From contig NZ_AP023176.1 of the NCBI RefSeq assembly GCF_013426895.1, positions 1,178,001 to 1,242,000 of the forward strand: DNA of 64,000 nucleotides. The letters run 5' to 3'. The notes below the pieces were generated by a model. That model was not told the origin of the DNA, did no database searches, and saw nothing but the letters and a program-made list of their open reading frames with translations. The DNA comes from Paraburkholderia largidicola (lineage in GTDB: Bacteria > Pseudomonadota > Gammaproteobacteria > Burkholderiales > Burkholderiaceae). The position numbers were made by a program, and so were the translations under genes. Of this stretch, positions 1 through 8,059 are shown piece after piece; the first letter of the stretch is position 1; every line of letters starts with the position of its first letter.

Positions 1-522
1 CGTGACGCCGTCGGCGTCGGCGGCGTCGAGGTAAGTGGGCATGCGCGCGGGCTCGACAAACGCGCTCGATCCCATGGCGCCCGGCGCGAAACGTGTGCCT
101 TCTTCGTTGGTCCAGATCGCGACGTCGAGTGGACGTCGCGTGCGGATGCCCGCATCGTTGAGGGCAGCGATGCACTCGAGCCCGGCGAGCACGCCGTAGC
201 AGCCGTCGAGCTTGCCGCCCGACGGTTGCGTGTCGATGTGGCTGCCCGTCATCACGGGCGGTGCAGCGTCGATGCCGGGCCGGCGGATGAACAGGTTCGC
301 GCATGCGTCGGTGGAGACGGTGCAGCCCAACGCGTGCGCACGTTCGACCAGATAGCGGCGTGCATCGAGATCCGTTGCACTGAGAGCGGGGCGGTTCACG
401 CCGCCGTCGGACCGCGCGCCGAATGCGGCGAGCGCGTCGATCGACGCGAGCAGGCGTGTCTCGTCGATACTTTGCGCGGCACGCAGCGCAACGTCATCGT
501 GTGCCGGTTGACCGGTTCGCAT
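1..522 (-). CDS. N-carbamoyl-L-amino acid hydrolase / allantoate amidohydrolase (M20 family), N-terminal part
   Basis: Only the first 174 codons lie in the window; the C-terminus runs off the left edge. The protein shows the metal-binding segment GSHIDTQPSGGKLDG and the motif NEEGTRFAPGAMGSS, both typical of the AmaB/HyuC/AllC branch of peptidase family M20, which removes carbamoyl or ureido groups from amino acids using two metal ions. The ATG shares one base with the TGA of the upstream ABC ATPase (TGATG), so the two are probably translationally coupled. This makes it the last visible gene of the amino acid importer operon and suggests that the importer brings in an N-carbamoyl or ureido compound. 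Family assignment is firm; the substrate is inferred. Confidence 0.87.
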   Translation of the reverse strand, partial: MRTGQPAHDDVALRAAQSIDETRLLASIDALAAFGARSDGGVNRPALSATDLDARRYLVERAHALGCTVSTDACANLFIRRPGIDAAPPVMTGSHIDTQPSGGKLDGCYGVLAGLECIAALNDAGIRTRRPLDVAIWTNEEGTRFAPGAMGSSAFVEPARMPTYLDAADADGVT

Positions 523-1364
523 CACGACGACGCTCCCGAAGTCTGCTCCACGCTGTCGGTTCTTCCTGCGGGCGCGGTCACGCTCAGGCTGCGATCGAAC
601 CACGGCTTGAGAAACTGCTGAAGACGCGGCGTGCGCGAGTTGCCGAAGAGTTGTGCAGGCGGCCCCGACTCGACGATCTGTCCCGCTTCCATGAACACGA
701 CCTTGTCGGAAATCTTCGCGGCAAAGCTCATTTCGTGCGTGACCATGACCATCGTCATGCCGTCCTGGGCGAGCGAACGGATCACGTTCAGCACCTCTTC
801 GACGAGTTCGGGATCGAGCGCCGATGTCGGTTCGTCGAGCAGCATCACTTCCGGCTCGATGGCGAGCGCACGCGCAATGCCGACGCGCTGCTGCTGTCCG
901 CCGCTCAGCCGCGCGGGATAGACGTCCGCCTTGTGCTGCAGGCCGACGCGAGCGAGCGCCGCGCGCGCCTTGTCGCGCGCATCCGCGCGGCGCATTTTCT
1001 TGGCCAGCACGAGCGGCGCGGCGACGTTGTCGAGCACGCTCATGTGCGGCCACAGATTGAACTGCTGGAACACCATCGACACGGGGCGCCGCACCTCTGC
1101 GATGCTCGCCTCGCTGTCGCGATCGCGCGCCGTGCGGCCAGCGGAGCGATAGCCGAGCAGTTGCCCCTTGATCCAGACTTCGCCTTCGTCATAGGGCTCG
1201 AGAAAGTTCATGCAGCGCAGCGCGGTCGTCTTGCCCGAGCCGGACGGGCCGATCAGCGTGACGATCTCGCCGCGCATCACGTCGAGGTCGATGCCCTTGA
1301 GCACGCGGGTTGCGCCGTACGACTTGCCGACGGCGCGCAGCTTGAGGATGGGTTGAGCGCTCAT
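522..1364 (-). CDS. Polar amino acid ABC transporter, ATP-binding protein (GlnQ/HisP type)
   Basis: This 280-residue cytoplasmic ATPase powers an amino acid importer. It has Walker A GPSGSGKTT, signature LSGGQQQRVGIARALA, Walker B VMLLDEPTSALDP and a switch histidine in VMVTHEMSFA. The N-terminal half carries an insert of about 18 residues around YRSAGRTARDRDSEASI, as in HisP-like proteins. Its ATG overlaps the stop of the permease before it by four bases (ATGA), and its own stop touches the amidohydrolase start, so all five genes probably form one transcript. The C-terminal tail after residue 255 is low in recognisable structure. The transported amino acid cannot be told from the ATPase. Confidence 0.93.
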   Translation of the reverse strand: MSAQPILKLRAVGKSYGATRVLKGIDLDVMRGEIVTLIGPSGSGKTTALRCMNFLEPYDEGEVWIKGQLLGYRSAGRTARDRDSEASIAEVRRPVSMVFQQFNLWPHMSVLDNVAAPLVLAKKMRRADARDKARAALARVGLQHKADVYPARLSGGQQQRVGIARALAIEPEVMLLDEPTSALDPELVEEVLNVIRSLAQDGMTMVMVTHEMSFAAKISDKVVFMEAGQIVESGPPAQLFGNSRTPRLQQFLKPWFDRSLSVTAPAGRTDSVEQTSGASS

Positions 1365-2026
1365 GTGGCTTTATTCGTGGCGTTCTGCAGGAAAGGGATC
1401 ATCGCCGTCGCGCGCTGCGCGAGCAGCGACACGGCCTGGGTGAGCAGCCAGTAGCTCACGATCAGCAGCGCATACGGACCGATGTAGGTGTAAGTGGAGG
1501 CGACGATGTCGCTGGCCGTCATCGTCAGTTCGGGGACCGTGATGATGGATGCGACGGCGCTTTCCTTGATGACGAGAATGACCTGGTTCGCGAGCAGCGG
1601 CACGGCGAACGCAAGCGCCTGCGGCAACTCGATCGCGCGGAACGCGGCCCAGCGGCTCACCCCGAAGGCCTGCGCGGCCTCCATCTGACCGCGCGGGACA
1701 CTGGCCCATGCAGCGCGAAAGATCTCCGCGAAATACGCGCTCGCGTAGATCGCGAGCGACACGACCGTTGCTTGCACGGCCGTCATCGTGATACCGAAAA
1801 CAGGCAGCCCGAAGTAGACGATCATCAATTGCGACAGATACGGCATGCCGCGAATCAGCCAGACGAACAGACCGTAGGGCGCCGCGAGCGCGCGTGCGTA
1901 ACGCAGGCGCAACGCGTTGAGTGCGAAGCCGCCTGCCATGCCGAGCACGGCCGCGATCAGGCTGACTTCGAGCGTGACGAGCATTGCGTCGGCGAAGCGT
2001 GGAACGAGAGCGAGCAGGTTATCCAT
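1361..2026 (-). CDS. Polar amino acid ABC transporter permease (HisM/GlnP type)
   Basis: A 221-residue inner-membrane permease of the His/Glu/Gln/Arg family. The N-terminal hydrophobic segment MLVTLEVSLIAAVLGMAGG and the EAAXXXG-like coupling stretch around EAAQAFGVSRWAAF, where the ATPase docks, are clear. Membrane segments continue to the C-terminus. It pairs with the 220-residue permease just upstream, giving the usual heterodimeric channel. It follows that permease by 15 bases and overlaps the ATPase by four, consistent with one operon that starts at the binding protein at 3580. Confidence 0.92.
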   Translation of the reverse strand: MDNLLALVPRFADAMLVTLEVSLIAAVLGMAGGFALNALRLRYARALAAPYGLFVWLIRGMPYLSQLMIVYFGLPVFGITMTAVQATVVSLAIYASAYFAEIFRAAWASVPRGQMEAAQAFGVSRWAAFRAIELPQALAFAVPLLANQVILVIKESAVASIITVPELTMTASDIVASTYTYIGPYALLIVSYWLLTQAVSLLAQRATAMIPFLQNATNKAT

Positions 2027-2041
2027 GCGAGTGATCCCCGG

Positions 2042-2704
2042 TCATGCGCGCGCCGCCGCGCGCCGCTCGTAGCAATGCGCGGCGAACGACAGCAGCGTCG
2101 TGATGGCCAGATAGAAGAGCGCGGCGCACGTGTACACCTCGAGCGGCCGGTACGTCGACGACGACAGTTGCTGGCCGACGCGCATCAGGTCCGTCACGGA
2201 TATCACCGACACCACAGCCGATGCCTTGACGATATCGATCATCTCCGACACGAGCGCGGGCAGCGTCACGCGCACCACCTGCGGCACTTCGATGTGCCAC
2301 AGCACCTGACGGCGCGTGAGATTGAAGGTGACGGCTGCTTCGATCTGCCCGCGGGCGATCGAGCGAAAGCCCGCGCCGAGAATCTGCGACTGATACGCGG
2401 CCGTGTTCATCGACAGCCCGATGGCCGCTGCGACGATGCCGGGCACCGCGAGCCCGAGCGCCGACGGCAGGTAATACATCACGAGCAGTTGCGCGAGCAC
2501 GGGTGTGCCGCGAAACACGCTGACGTAGACCCGCGCGGCGCTCGCGAGCAGCCGGCTGTCGCTTGCCGACATCGTGTAGATGAAGATGCCGGCAAAGAAG
2601 CCGCAGAGCACGGCAGCCGCCGACAGCCACAGTGTCGTCAATGCGCCGTCCAGCAGTTGCGGCAGATAGCCGGCGCAGCGCGCGAGCAGATCGGGAGCGT
2701 TCAT
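2042..2704 (-). CDS. Polar amino acid ABC transporter permease (HisQ/GlnP type)
   Basis: A 220-residue inner-membrane protein and the first of two permeases in this importer. The start MNAPDLLARCAGYLPQLLDG leads into a membrane helix, and the coupling loop is EAAVTFNLTRRQVLW. The segment FRGTPVLAQLLVMYYLPSALG matches the conserved FRGTPLLVQL region of the family. The gene lies 18 bases after the binding-protein stop. The binding protein, two permeases and ATPase make a complete class of importer, with the amidohydrolase as an added enzymatic gene. Confidence 0.92.
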   Translation of the reverse strand: MNAPDLLARCAGYLPQLLDGALTTLWLSAAAVLCGFFAGIFIYTMSASDSRLLASAARVYVSVFRGTPVLAQLLVMYYLPSALGLAVPGIVAAAIGLSMNTAAYQSQILGAGFRSIARGQIEAAVTFNLTRRQVLWHIEVPQVVRVTLPALVSEMIDIVKASAVVSVISVTDLMRVGQQLSSSTYRPLEVYTCAALFYLAITTLLSFAAHCYERRAAARA

Positions 2705-2722
2705 CTATCGGATCGAGGCAAG

Positions 2723-3580
2723 TCAGATGGAGGGCACGGGGACAGCGTCGGCGGGGACGTCCATCGTCGAGCCGAACCACTTCTCCTGGAGCTTCTTCAT
2801 CGTGCCATCGCGATTCGCGCGGGCGATGCCGTCGCTGAACAGCTTGACGAGCGCGGCGCTGTCGCTGTCCTTGCGCGCGACCCACGCGAAGTAGCTCTTC
2901 GGTCCGATGGTCTGCGGCAGCAGCGTGAACACACCTGGGCGCGATTTCATCAACGGCCCAAGGTTCGCGACCGATTGCGCGACGGCATCGAGCCGTCCCA
3001 CGGCGAGGTCGGCATAGGCTTCGTCGAACGCGACGTACTGCTTGATCTGCTTGATGCCGGGGCCGCCTGCGTCTTTCAGTTTCTTGTCGAGCGCCTGCAA
3101 TGCCTGCAGCTGCGCCGAGCCCGTTTGCGAGCCGACGATCTTGCCGTTCAGGTCGTCGGGAGACTTGATGCTCGTGTCGCCGTTGCGCAGCAGCACGCCC
3201 GTGGTCGCGTCGGCGACGGGCACGGTGAACGCGAAGTGGCTGACGCGGTCCTTGTTGACGGTCACGGCCGTCACGACGATGTCGAAACGCTTCGCGTCGA
3301 GTCCGGGCAGGAGGCCTTGAAACGGCAGGTCGAGCTGCTTGACCTTCACATCGGGTATCGACTTCAGCACGTAAGCCATCAGATCGGCGTCATAGCCGAC
3401 GATCTTGCCGTTATCGACGTATTCGAACGGTGCGTAACGGGCCTCCGTCGCGATGGTGATTTCCTTGTTCGTCTTGATGCGCGCCAGCAGGTCGTCGGTT
3501 TGCGACCAGCCCGGCGTCGCCGTGACGAGTGCGAGCGCACCGAGCAACGAGAAGACCAGACTGCGGAGAGGCTTGTTCAT
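2723..3580 (-). CDS. Periplasmic amino acid-binding protein (SBP family 3)
   Basis: A 285-residue solute-binding protein with a signal peptide (MNKPLRSLVF, hydrophobic core, cleavage near PGWSQ). Mature features are EARYAPFEYVDNGKIVGYDADLM, the ligand-pocket start of SBP family 3, and FDIVVTAVTVNKDRVSHFAF, the second conserved block. It is the first gene of the minus-strand operon; the ATG is preceded by AAGGAAG. A perfect palindrome lies 53 bases upstream of its start (3633-3649). The chemoreceptor gene diverges from it, so the two may share a ligand, which is an inference from position only. Confidence 0.92.
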   Translation of the reverse strand: MNKPLRSLVFSLLGALALVTATPGWSQTDDLLARIKTNKEITIATEARYAPFEYVDNGKIVGYDADLMAYVLKSIPDVKVKQLDLPFQGLLPGLDAKRFDIVVTAVTVNKDRVSHFAFTVPVADATTGVLLRNGDTSIKSPDDLNGKIVGSQTGSAQLQALQALDKKLKDAGGPGIKQIKQYVAFDEAYADLAVGRLDAVAQSVANLGPLMKSRPGVFTLLPQTIGPKSYFAWVARKDSDSAALVKLFSDGIARANRDGTMKKLQEKWFGSTMDVPADAVPVPSI

Positions 3581-3967
3581 GACGCTTCCTTGTGAGAGGC
3601 CCGTGGCCGGTTATGAAAGTTAAAAGAATTCAATTCAAGTAACTTGAATGAGGTTCAATAAGCATGAGGCGTGCCATGCGGCACGGCACGGCCAGGCTTG
3701 AAAGAACGTGCGCCCGATGCACCGGCGCGGGGAGTTTTCTGCCGGCCGAGGTCGCACGCGGCGCACGATGCACCGCGCTGGGGACATGGGCCGTGTGACG
3801 ATGTCGCAATTCGTCGCATCGATGTCGCGCCGGCATTGCAGACGCATCGGGGCGCCGCCGTTAGTCCGGTAGACGGCCTGCGATCGCATGGCCGGCCCGT
3901 TTTCGTTCTGACTACTGGAGAAACGCTGCGCGCGCCGTTCTCGCGGCGCGCACGCTGCTTTGCGCTC
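3581..3967. other. Divergent intergenic region between the ABC operon and the chemoreceptor
   Basis: These 387 bases separate the binding protein (minus) from the MCP (plus). The AT-rich part at 3615-3660 holds a perfect palindrome and is the likely promoter region of the ABC operon. The rest is GC-rich and open in several frames, but I see no homologue in it. An upstream in-frame ATG for the MCP exists at 3671, but the extra 99 residues look like read-through of noncoding sequence. Confidence 0.6.
3633..3649. promoter_or_regulatory. Palindromic operator candidate upstream of the amino acid ABC operon
   Basis: ATTCAAGT-A-ACTTGAAT is a perfect inverted repeat with 8-base arms around one central base. 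It sits in an AT-rich patch 53 bases upstream of the binding-protein ATG. The position fits an operator overlapping or near the promoter. The cognate regulator is unknown. Confidence 0.45.
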
Positions 3968-5536
3968 ATGTTCAGAAACACCACGATTCGCGGCGGGCTC
4001 GCCGCCACCATCTCGGGTTGCACGCTGCTGTTGATGCTGGTCATCGCGGCGGCCGTGTTTGCGCTCTTCAAGAGCAACGCCGCGCTCGATGCGATGTATC
4101 GGGACGACACCGCTTCCGTCGTGCATCTGAAGACCAGCTCCGAGCGGCTGCTGGTGTTTCGCGCTGGGCTCGCCGACGTCGAGCAATTGATCAGTGCGGG
4201 CAAGCCCGCTGCTGCTGAAATCAAGCAGCTGCATGTGCTGCTCGGCGAGAGCAACCGCGAACTCGATGCGTACCGTGCGCTGCACGCGCCTGACGCGCAG
4301 GAAACGACGCTGCTCGAAGCGATGACGGGCAAACGCGACCGTCTGCTGGCGCAGGCTTTTTCGAAGGCACTCAAGCAGCTAGACGAAGAGAATCTGGTCG
4401 ACTTCCTGAGCACGCAGCGCGAGATACCCGTCGCGCTGTTCGACGAATACCAGAAGGCGCTCATCGCGCTGGAGGATTTTCAGGTGCAGCGCCAGCGCAC
4501 GCGCTTCGATCACGCGAACGAGCGCTTTCACATGACGCTGTGGGGCTTCGGCTTGGCTGGATTGATCGCGTTGATCGTCGGCGTGCTTGCGCATCGGGCG
4601 CTGACGCGGGCGATCGTCACGCCCGTCAATGCCGCCGTCGACTACTTTGCGAAGATCGCAGCGGGCGACCTCACGGCCGTCGTCAAGACAGAACGCCGCA
4701 ACGAAATGGGTTATCTGCTCGACGCGCTGAACGACATGCAGCAAGGTCTCGTCGCCGTCGTGCGCAAGGTCAGGGCGGGGACGGACGCGATCATGCACGA
4801 TGCGCAAGCCATTGCCAGCGGCAACCGCGATCTGTCGATGCGCGCGGGCGATCAGGCCGCCTCGCTCCAGCAGGCGGCCGCGAGCATGGAAGAACTGACG
4901 GCGACGGTGCGGCAGAACGCCGACAATGCGCACGACGCGAGCGCGCTCGCCACTCGCGCGTCCGAGATTGCGACACGCGGCGGCGAGGTGGTACGTCAGG
5001 TCGTCGACACGATGGATGCGATTTCGGATAGCTCGGCGCGCATCGTCGGTATTGTGGGTGTGATCGAGAGCATCGCGTTCCAGACCAATATTCTTGCGCT
5101 GAACGCCGCCGTCGAAGCGGCGCGCGCGGGCGATCAGGGGCGCGGCTTCGCGGTAGTGGCCAGCGAGGTGCGACATCTGGCGCAGCGCAGCGACACCGCC
5201 GCGAAGGAAATCAAGGAACTGATCGGCAATTCGACGCAGAGTGTGCGCGCGGGCAGCGAACTGGTATTGCGCGCGGGCTCGACGATGGACGACATCCTGA
5301 AAGCCGTGCAGAGCGTGAACGCGATCATGGCGGATATCAGTCTGGCGTCGCGCGAGCAGACGGCGGGGATCGAACTGGTCAACGCGACCGTCGTGCAGAT
5401 GGAAGCGATGACGCAGAGCAACGCATCGCTGGTCGAGTCGGCGTCGACCACGGCGGCTTCGCTGGAGGCGCAAAGCGAGCATCTGCACGGCGCGGTGGCG
5501 ATATTCCGTGTGAGCGGGGACGAGCAGGCCGCGTGA
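3968..5536 (+). CDS. Methyl-accepting chemotaxis protein (Tar-like, single periplasmic sensor)
   Basis: A 522-residue transmembrane chemoreceptor. The chosen start [11 protein letters not shown] precedes TM1 (about residues 12-35). A periplasmic four-helix-type sensor follows to about residue 190, then TM2 ([21 protein letters not shown]) and a HAMP domain with [17 protein letters not shown]. The kinase-control hairpin near residues 365-390 reads [20 protein letters not shown]. There is no C-terminal CheR-binding pentapeptide; it ends GDEQAA. It diverges from the amino acid importer, so an amino acid-like attractant is plausible. A longer form starting at 3671 is possible but unlikely because its extra N-terminus has no membrane or domain character. 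Confidence 0.9.
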   Translation: MFRNTTIRGGLAATISGCTLLLMLVIAAAVFALFKSNAALDAMYRDDTASVVHLKTSSERLLVFRAGLADVEQLISAGKPAAAEIKQLHVLLGESNRELDAYRALHAPDAQETTLLEAMTGKRDRLLAQAFSKALKQLDEENLVDFLSTQREIPVALFDEYQKALIALEDFQVQRQRTRFDHANERFHMTLWGFGLAGLIALIVGVLAHRALTRAIVTPVNAAVDYFAKIAAGDLTAVVKTERRNEMGYLLDALNDMQQGLVAVVRKVRAGTDAIMHDAQAIASGNRDLSMRAGDQAASLQQAAASMEELTATVRQNADNAHDASALATRASEIATRGGEVVRQVVDTMDAISDSSARIVGIVGVIESIAFQTNILALNAAVEAARAGDQGRGFAVVASEVRHLAQRSDTAAKEIKELIGNSTQSVRAGSELVLRAGSTMDDILKAVQSVNAIMADISLASREQTAGIELVNATVVQMEAMTQSNASLVESASTTAASLEAQSEHLHGAVAIFRVSGDEQAA

Positions 5537-5878
5537 CCGTGCAGGCCGCCGATCTGTTGGATTGCCTCGCGTATCGGATGAGCGAATGTTGGCTGCCATC
5601 CGTCATTGCGGCCGTTCGATCCCGACGCGTCGATCCTGACGGTTGACCGCGAACCCTTGATGGGCGGGCCTTCAGCGGTTCGCCAACGGACCTGCAAGCA
5701 CGATTGGCATAGCCCATGCAGTTGTCGCTGCGGGCGCAACGACGATCGTTGTCGCGCGATGCGTGGGTCTCTGCCGTGCGGATCGAGTTCGCGAAACTGT
5801 GTTGATCGTTTGAGCCTGACATGACGCGCGGGCTGGCCCTCGCGCATTCGACTGCTCAACGAACTCAACGGAGTCCAC
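5537..5878. other. Intergenic region without recognisable gene
   Basis: This 342-base stretch follows the chemoreceptor. The short open frames on both strands lack homology I recognise. It presumably contains the MCP terminator and the promoter of the small secreted protein; no strong hairpin or promoter stands out. Confidence 0.4.
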
Positions 5879-6148
5879 ATGAACGCGAAAATTATCGGCG
5901 CGCTGTTGCTGGCGTGCGTGACATCCTTTTCCCTGCCAGCCTTCGCAGGCGATGACGGGCCCGCTTCGAGTCCTCGCACAGGCGGCGTCGTGAAAGCGTC
6001 GCACGCCGCGCACAGCGCTCAAATGGCAACGCCGGACAAGGCTACGCCCGGCAATCACAGCGGGGTCGGCGGCGTTGACCCGGGGAAATCTCAGTCCGGC
6101 CGGCGCGAGCAGCCCGACAGCATCGATCCGATGTATCGCGGCGGTTGA
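5879..6148 (+). CDS. Small secreted hypothetical protein
   Basis: An 89-residue protein with a clear signal peptide: MNAKIIGALLLACVTSFSLP then a cleavage site after AFA, leaving a mature polar peptide of about 65 residues rich in Gly, Ser, Pro and His, with no cysteine. The start is well supported by GGAG five bases before the ATG. A strong hairpin follows 28 bases after the stop. Short periplasmic proteins of this shape are common in Burkholderia and usually unannotated. I do not recognise a function. Confidence 0.7.
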   Translation: MNAKIIGALLLACVTSFSLPAFAGDDGPASSPRTGGVVKASHAAHSAQMATPDKATPGNHSGVGGVDPGKSQSGRREQPDSIDPMYRGG

Positions 6149-6176
6149 GTTGCCCGTCAAGACTCGCCGCGTCTGC

Positions 6177-6202
6177 CGAACCTGAGTCGAGCCTCAGGTT
6201 CG
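6177..6202 (+). terminator. Hairpin after the small secreted protein gene
   Basis: CGAACCTGAG and CTCAGGTTCG form a perfect 10-bp stem with the loop TCGAGC, 28 bases after the stop codon. The sequence after it (CGTCAAAATT) lacks a long T tract, so termination may be partial. Confidence 0.55.
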
Positions 6203-6354
6203 CGTCAAAATTGCCTGACGATAAGCGCTATCGTCACGCTATTTCACGCCACATGCGCCGAACTGTTCGCTAAATCGTGCTAATCGCGGTGTTTGCTTGT
6301 TTTTGCGGGGTCGCGCGTTTTATCCTTATCGTTTGGTAGCCGAAAGGGGATAGC

Positions 6355-7332
6355 GTGGACCGCATTCAGGCAATGGAAGTATTCACTCGTGTGGTCGATG
6401 CGAACAGCTTCACGCGCGCCGCCGAGCAGATGGGCATGCCGCGCGCGACGGTGACGACGACCATTCAGAACCTCGAGGCCGTGCTCGGTGTGCGTCTGAT
6501 GAACCGGACCACACGCCGTCTGTCGCTCACGCCGGAAGGCGCGGCGTATTACGAGCACTGCATCCGCATCATCACGGACATCGCGGAAACGGACGCGAAT
6601 TTTCAGGCGGGCAATCGCAAGCCGAGCGGCGCGCTGCGCGTGCATATGCCGAATTCGCTCGGGCGATATCTCGTCATTCCGGCGTTGCGCAGCTTTCACG
6701 AGCGCTATCCGGACATCTCGCTGGATCTGGGTCTCTCCGACCGGCCCGTCGATCCCGTCGAGGAGGGGATCGACTGCATGGTGCGCGCGGGGCCGTTAGA
6801 AGATTCGTCGATGGTTGCACGGCGCGTCGGCACGCTCAAGCGCGTGACGTGCGCGTCGCCCGATTATCTGCAGCGCTACGGTTCGCCGAAGAGCATCGAC
6901 GATCTGGCCATGCATCAGGCCGTGAATTTCCGTGTCGCGCACAACACGCGGCCGATGCCGTGGATCGTTCTCGTCGACGGCAAGCCAACTGAAGTGCGGA
7001 TGAACGGTGTCGTCACGGTCAACGACTCGGAAGCGTACGTCAAGTGCGGACTGGAAGGTTTCGGCCTGATCCAGCCTATGCTCTTCATGGTCGCGCCGAA
7101 ACTGCGCGACGGATCGCTGCTCGAAGTGCTGCCCGATTTCAAGCCGAAGCCCAAGCCGGTGTCGATCGTGTATCCGAACAACCGGCATCTGTCCGCGAAG
7201 GTGCGCGTGTTCGCGGACTGGATCGCGGAGTTGTTCGAGTCGACGCCCGCGCTGGCGGATGGCGATACACGGCGCGTGGTGGTGCCGAAACGCGAGACGC
7301 AGCAGGCGGATCATGGGCCGATTGCGGCATGA
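6355..7332 (+). CDS. LysR family transcriptional regulator
   Basis: A 325-residue LTTR starting at GTG. The winged-helix domain is at residues 1-60 (MEVFTRVVDANSFTRAAEQM, then MPRATVTTTIQNLEAVLG). The effector domain starts near residue 90 (GALRVHMPNSLGRYLVIPAL). This is the group of LTTRs that often control oxidoreductase or efflux genes and use the first helix MDRIQAMEVF. It converges on the SDR gene with only nine bases between the stops, so it is unlikely to share a promoter with it. The target is unknown; nothing divergent lies close upstream except the small secreted protein, which reads in the same direction. Confidence 0.9.
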   Translation: MDRIQAMEVFTRVVDANSFTRAAEQMGMPRATVTTTIQNLEAVLGVRLMNRTTRRLSLTPEGAAYYEHCIRIITDIAETDANFQAGNRKPSGALRVHMPNSLGRYLVIPALRSFHERYPDISLDLGLSDRPVDPVEEGIDCMVRAGPLEDSSMVARRVGTLKRVTCASPDYLQRYGSPKSIDDLAMHQAVNFRVAHNTRPMPWIVLVDGKPTEVRMNGVVTVNDSEAYVKCGLEGFGLIQPMLFMVAPKLRDGSLLEVLPDFKPKPKPVSIVYPNNRHLSAKVRVFADWIAELFESTPALADGDTRRVVVPKRETQQADHGPIAA

Positions 7333-7341
7333 CGTTCGTCG

Positions 7342-8025
7342 TCACAGCATGTCTTCGTGACGGCAATTGATGAGCAGTTCGGCCATGCTCGCCGTGTTCG
7401 GCAATTCGAGCGTATTGACGACGATCGTTGCGATGTCGCCCGGCTGCGTCATTGCGTCGGGCGGCAGATCGGCGAGTCCGGCCGCCATGTCGGTGTTGAC
7501 GAAGCCGGGGCAGACGGCCGTCGCCCGCACGCCGTCGTCCCAGCCCGCGCGCCGCACCGCATGGGTCAACGCGATCACCGCGTGTTTCGACATCTGATAG
7601 CCGACGTTCAGGTTCTTCACCCGCTTGCCCGACAGTGACGCAAGCTGCACGAAGCGTCCGTTGCCCGCGCGCTTCAGATGCGGCAACGCGGCCTGCGCGA
7701 GCCGGAAGGGCGCCTTTACGTTGATGTCGAGTGTTTCGTCGAGCAACTCGCTGGCGCCGTCGTCGAAGCCGATCATCTTGCAGATGCCGGCGTTGCTCAC
7801 CAGCACGTCCAGCCGGCCGAAACGATCGATGGTCGCGTTGACCCACTGCCGGGCGGCATGCCCGTCGCGCGCTTCGTAGGCGAAGAGAAACGCGTCGAGG
7901 TCGTTATCGAACGATGACGGATCGCGCATGCCCAGCGACAGCCGATATCCGCGCCGATGCAACTCCAGCGCGATCTCGCGGCCGATACCGCGATTCGCGC
8001 CTGACACCATCGCTACCTTATCCAT
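7342..8025 (-). CDS. Short-chain dehydrogenase/reductase (SDR)
   Basis: A 227-residue NAD(P)-dependent oxidoreductase with the classical Rossmann motif SGANRGIG (residues 8-15), NAG in VLVSNAGICKM, a catalytic serine in ASLSGK, and YQMSK holding the Tyr and Lys. It is the last gene of the minus-strand operon that begins at 13274, starting 34 bases after the stop of the FAD oxidoreductase. It may reduce or oxidise a keto or hydroxy product released by the FAD enzymes, which is inferred from context. The protein is slightly short for the family but complete. Confidence 0.9.
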   Translation of the reverse strand: MDKVAMVSGANRGIGREIALELHRRGYRLSLGMRDPSSFDNDLDAFLFAYEARDGHAARQWVNATIDRFGRLDVLVSNAGICKMIGFDDGASELLDETLDINVKAPFRLAQAALPHLKRAGNGRFVQLASLSGKRVKNLNVGYQMSKHAVIALTHAVRRAGWDDGVRATAVCPGFVNTDMAAGLADLPPDAMTQPGDIATIVVNTLELPNTASMAELLINCRHEDML

Positions 8026-8059
8026 GTGCTGTTCCCGCTGACGATGTGATGGGCGACGC

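Noticed and set aside
1772..3595. A 607-residue plus-strand open frame across the amino acid ABC genes
   Set aside because: It is antisense to two permeases and a binding protein with clear motifs; its translation is rich in Arg and His and has no domain.
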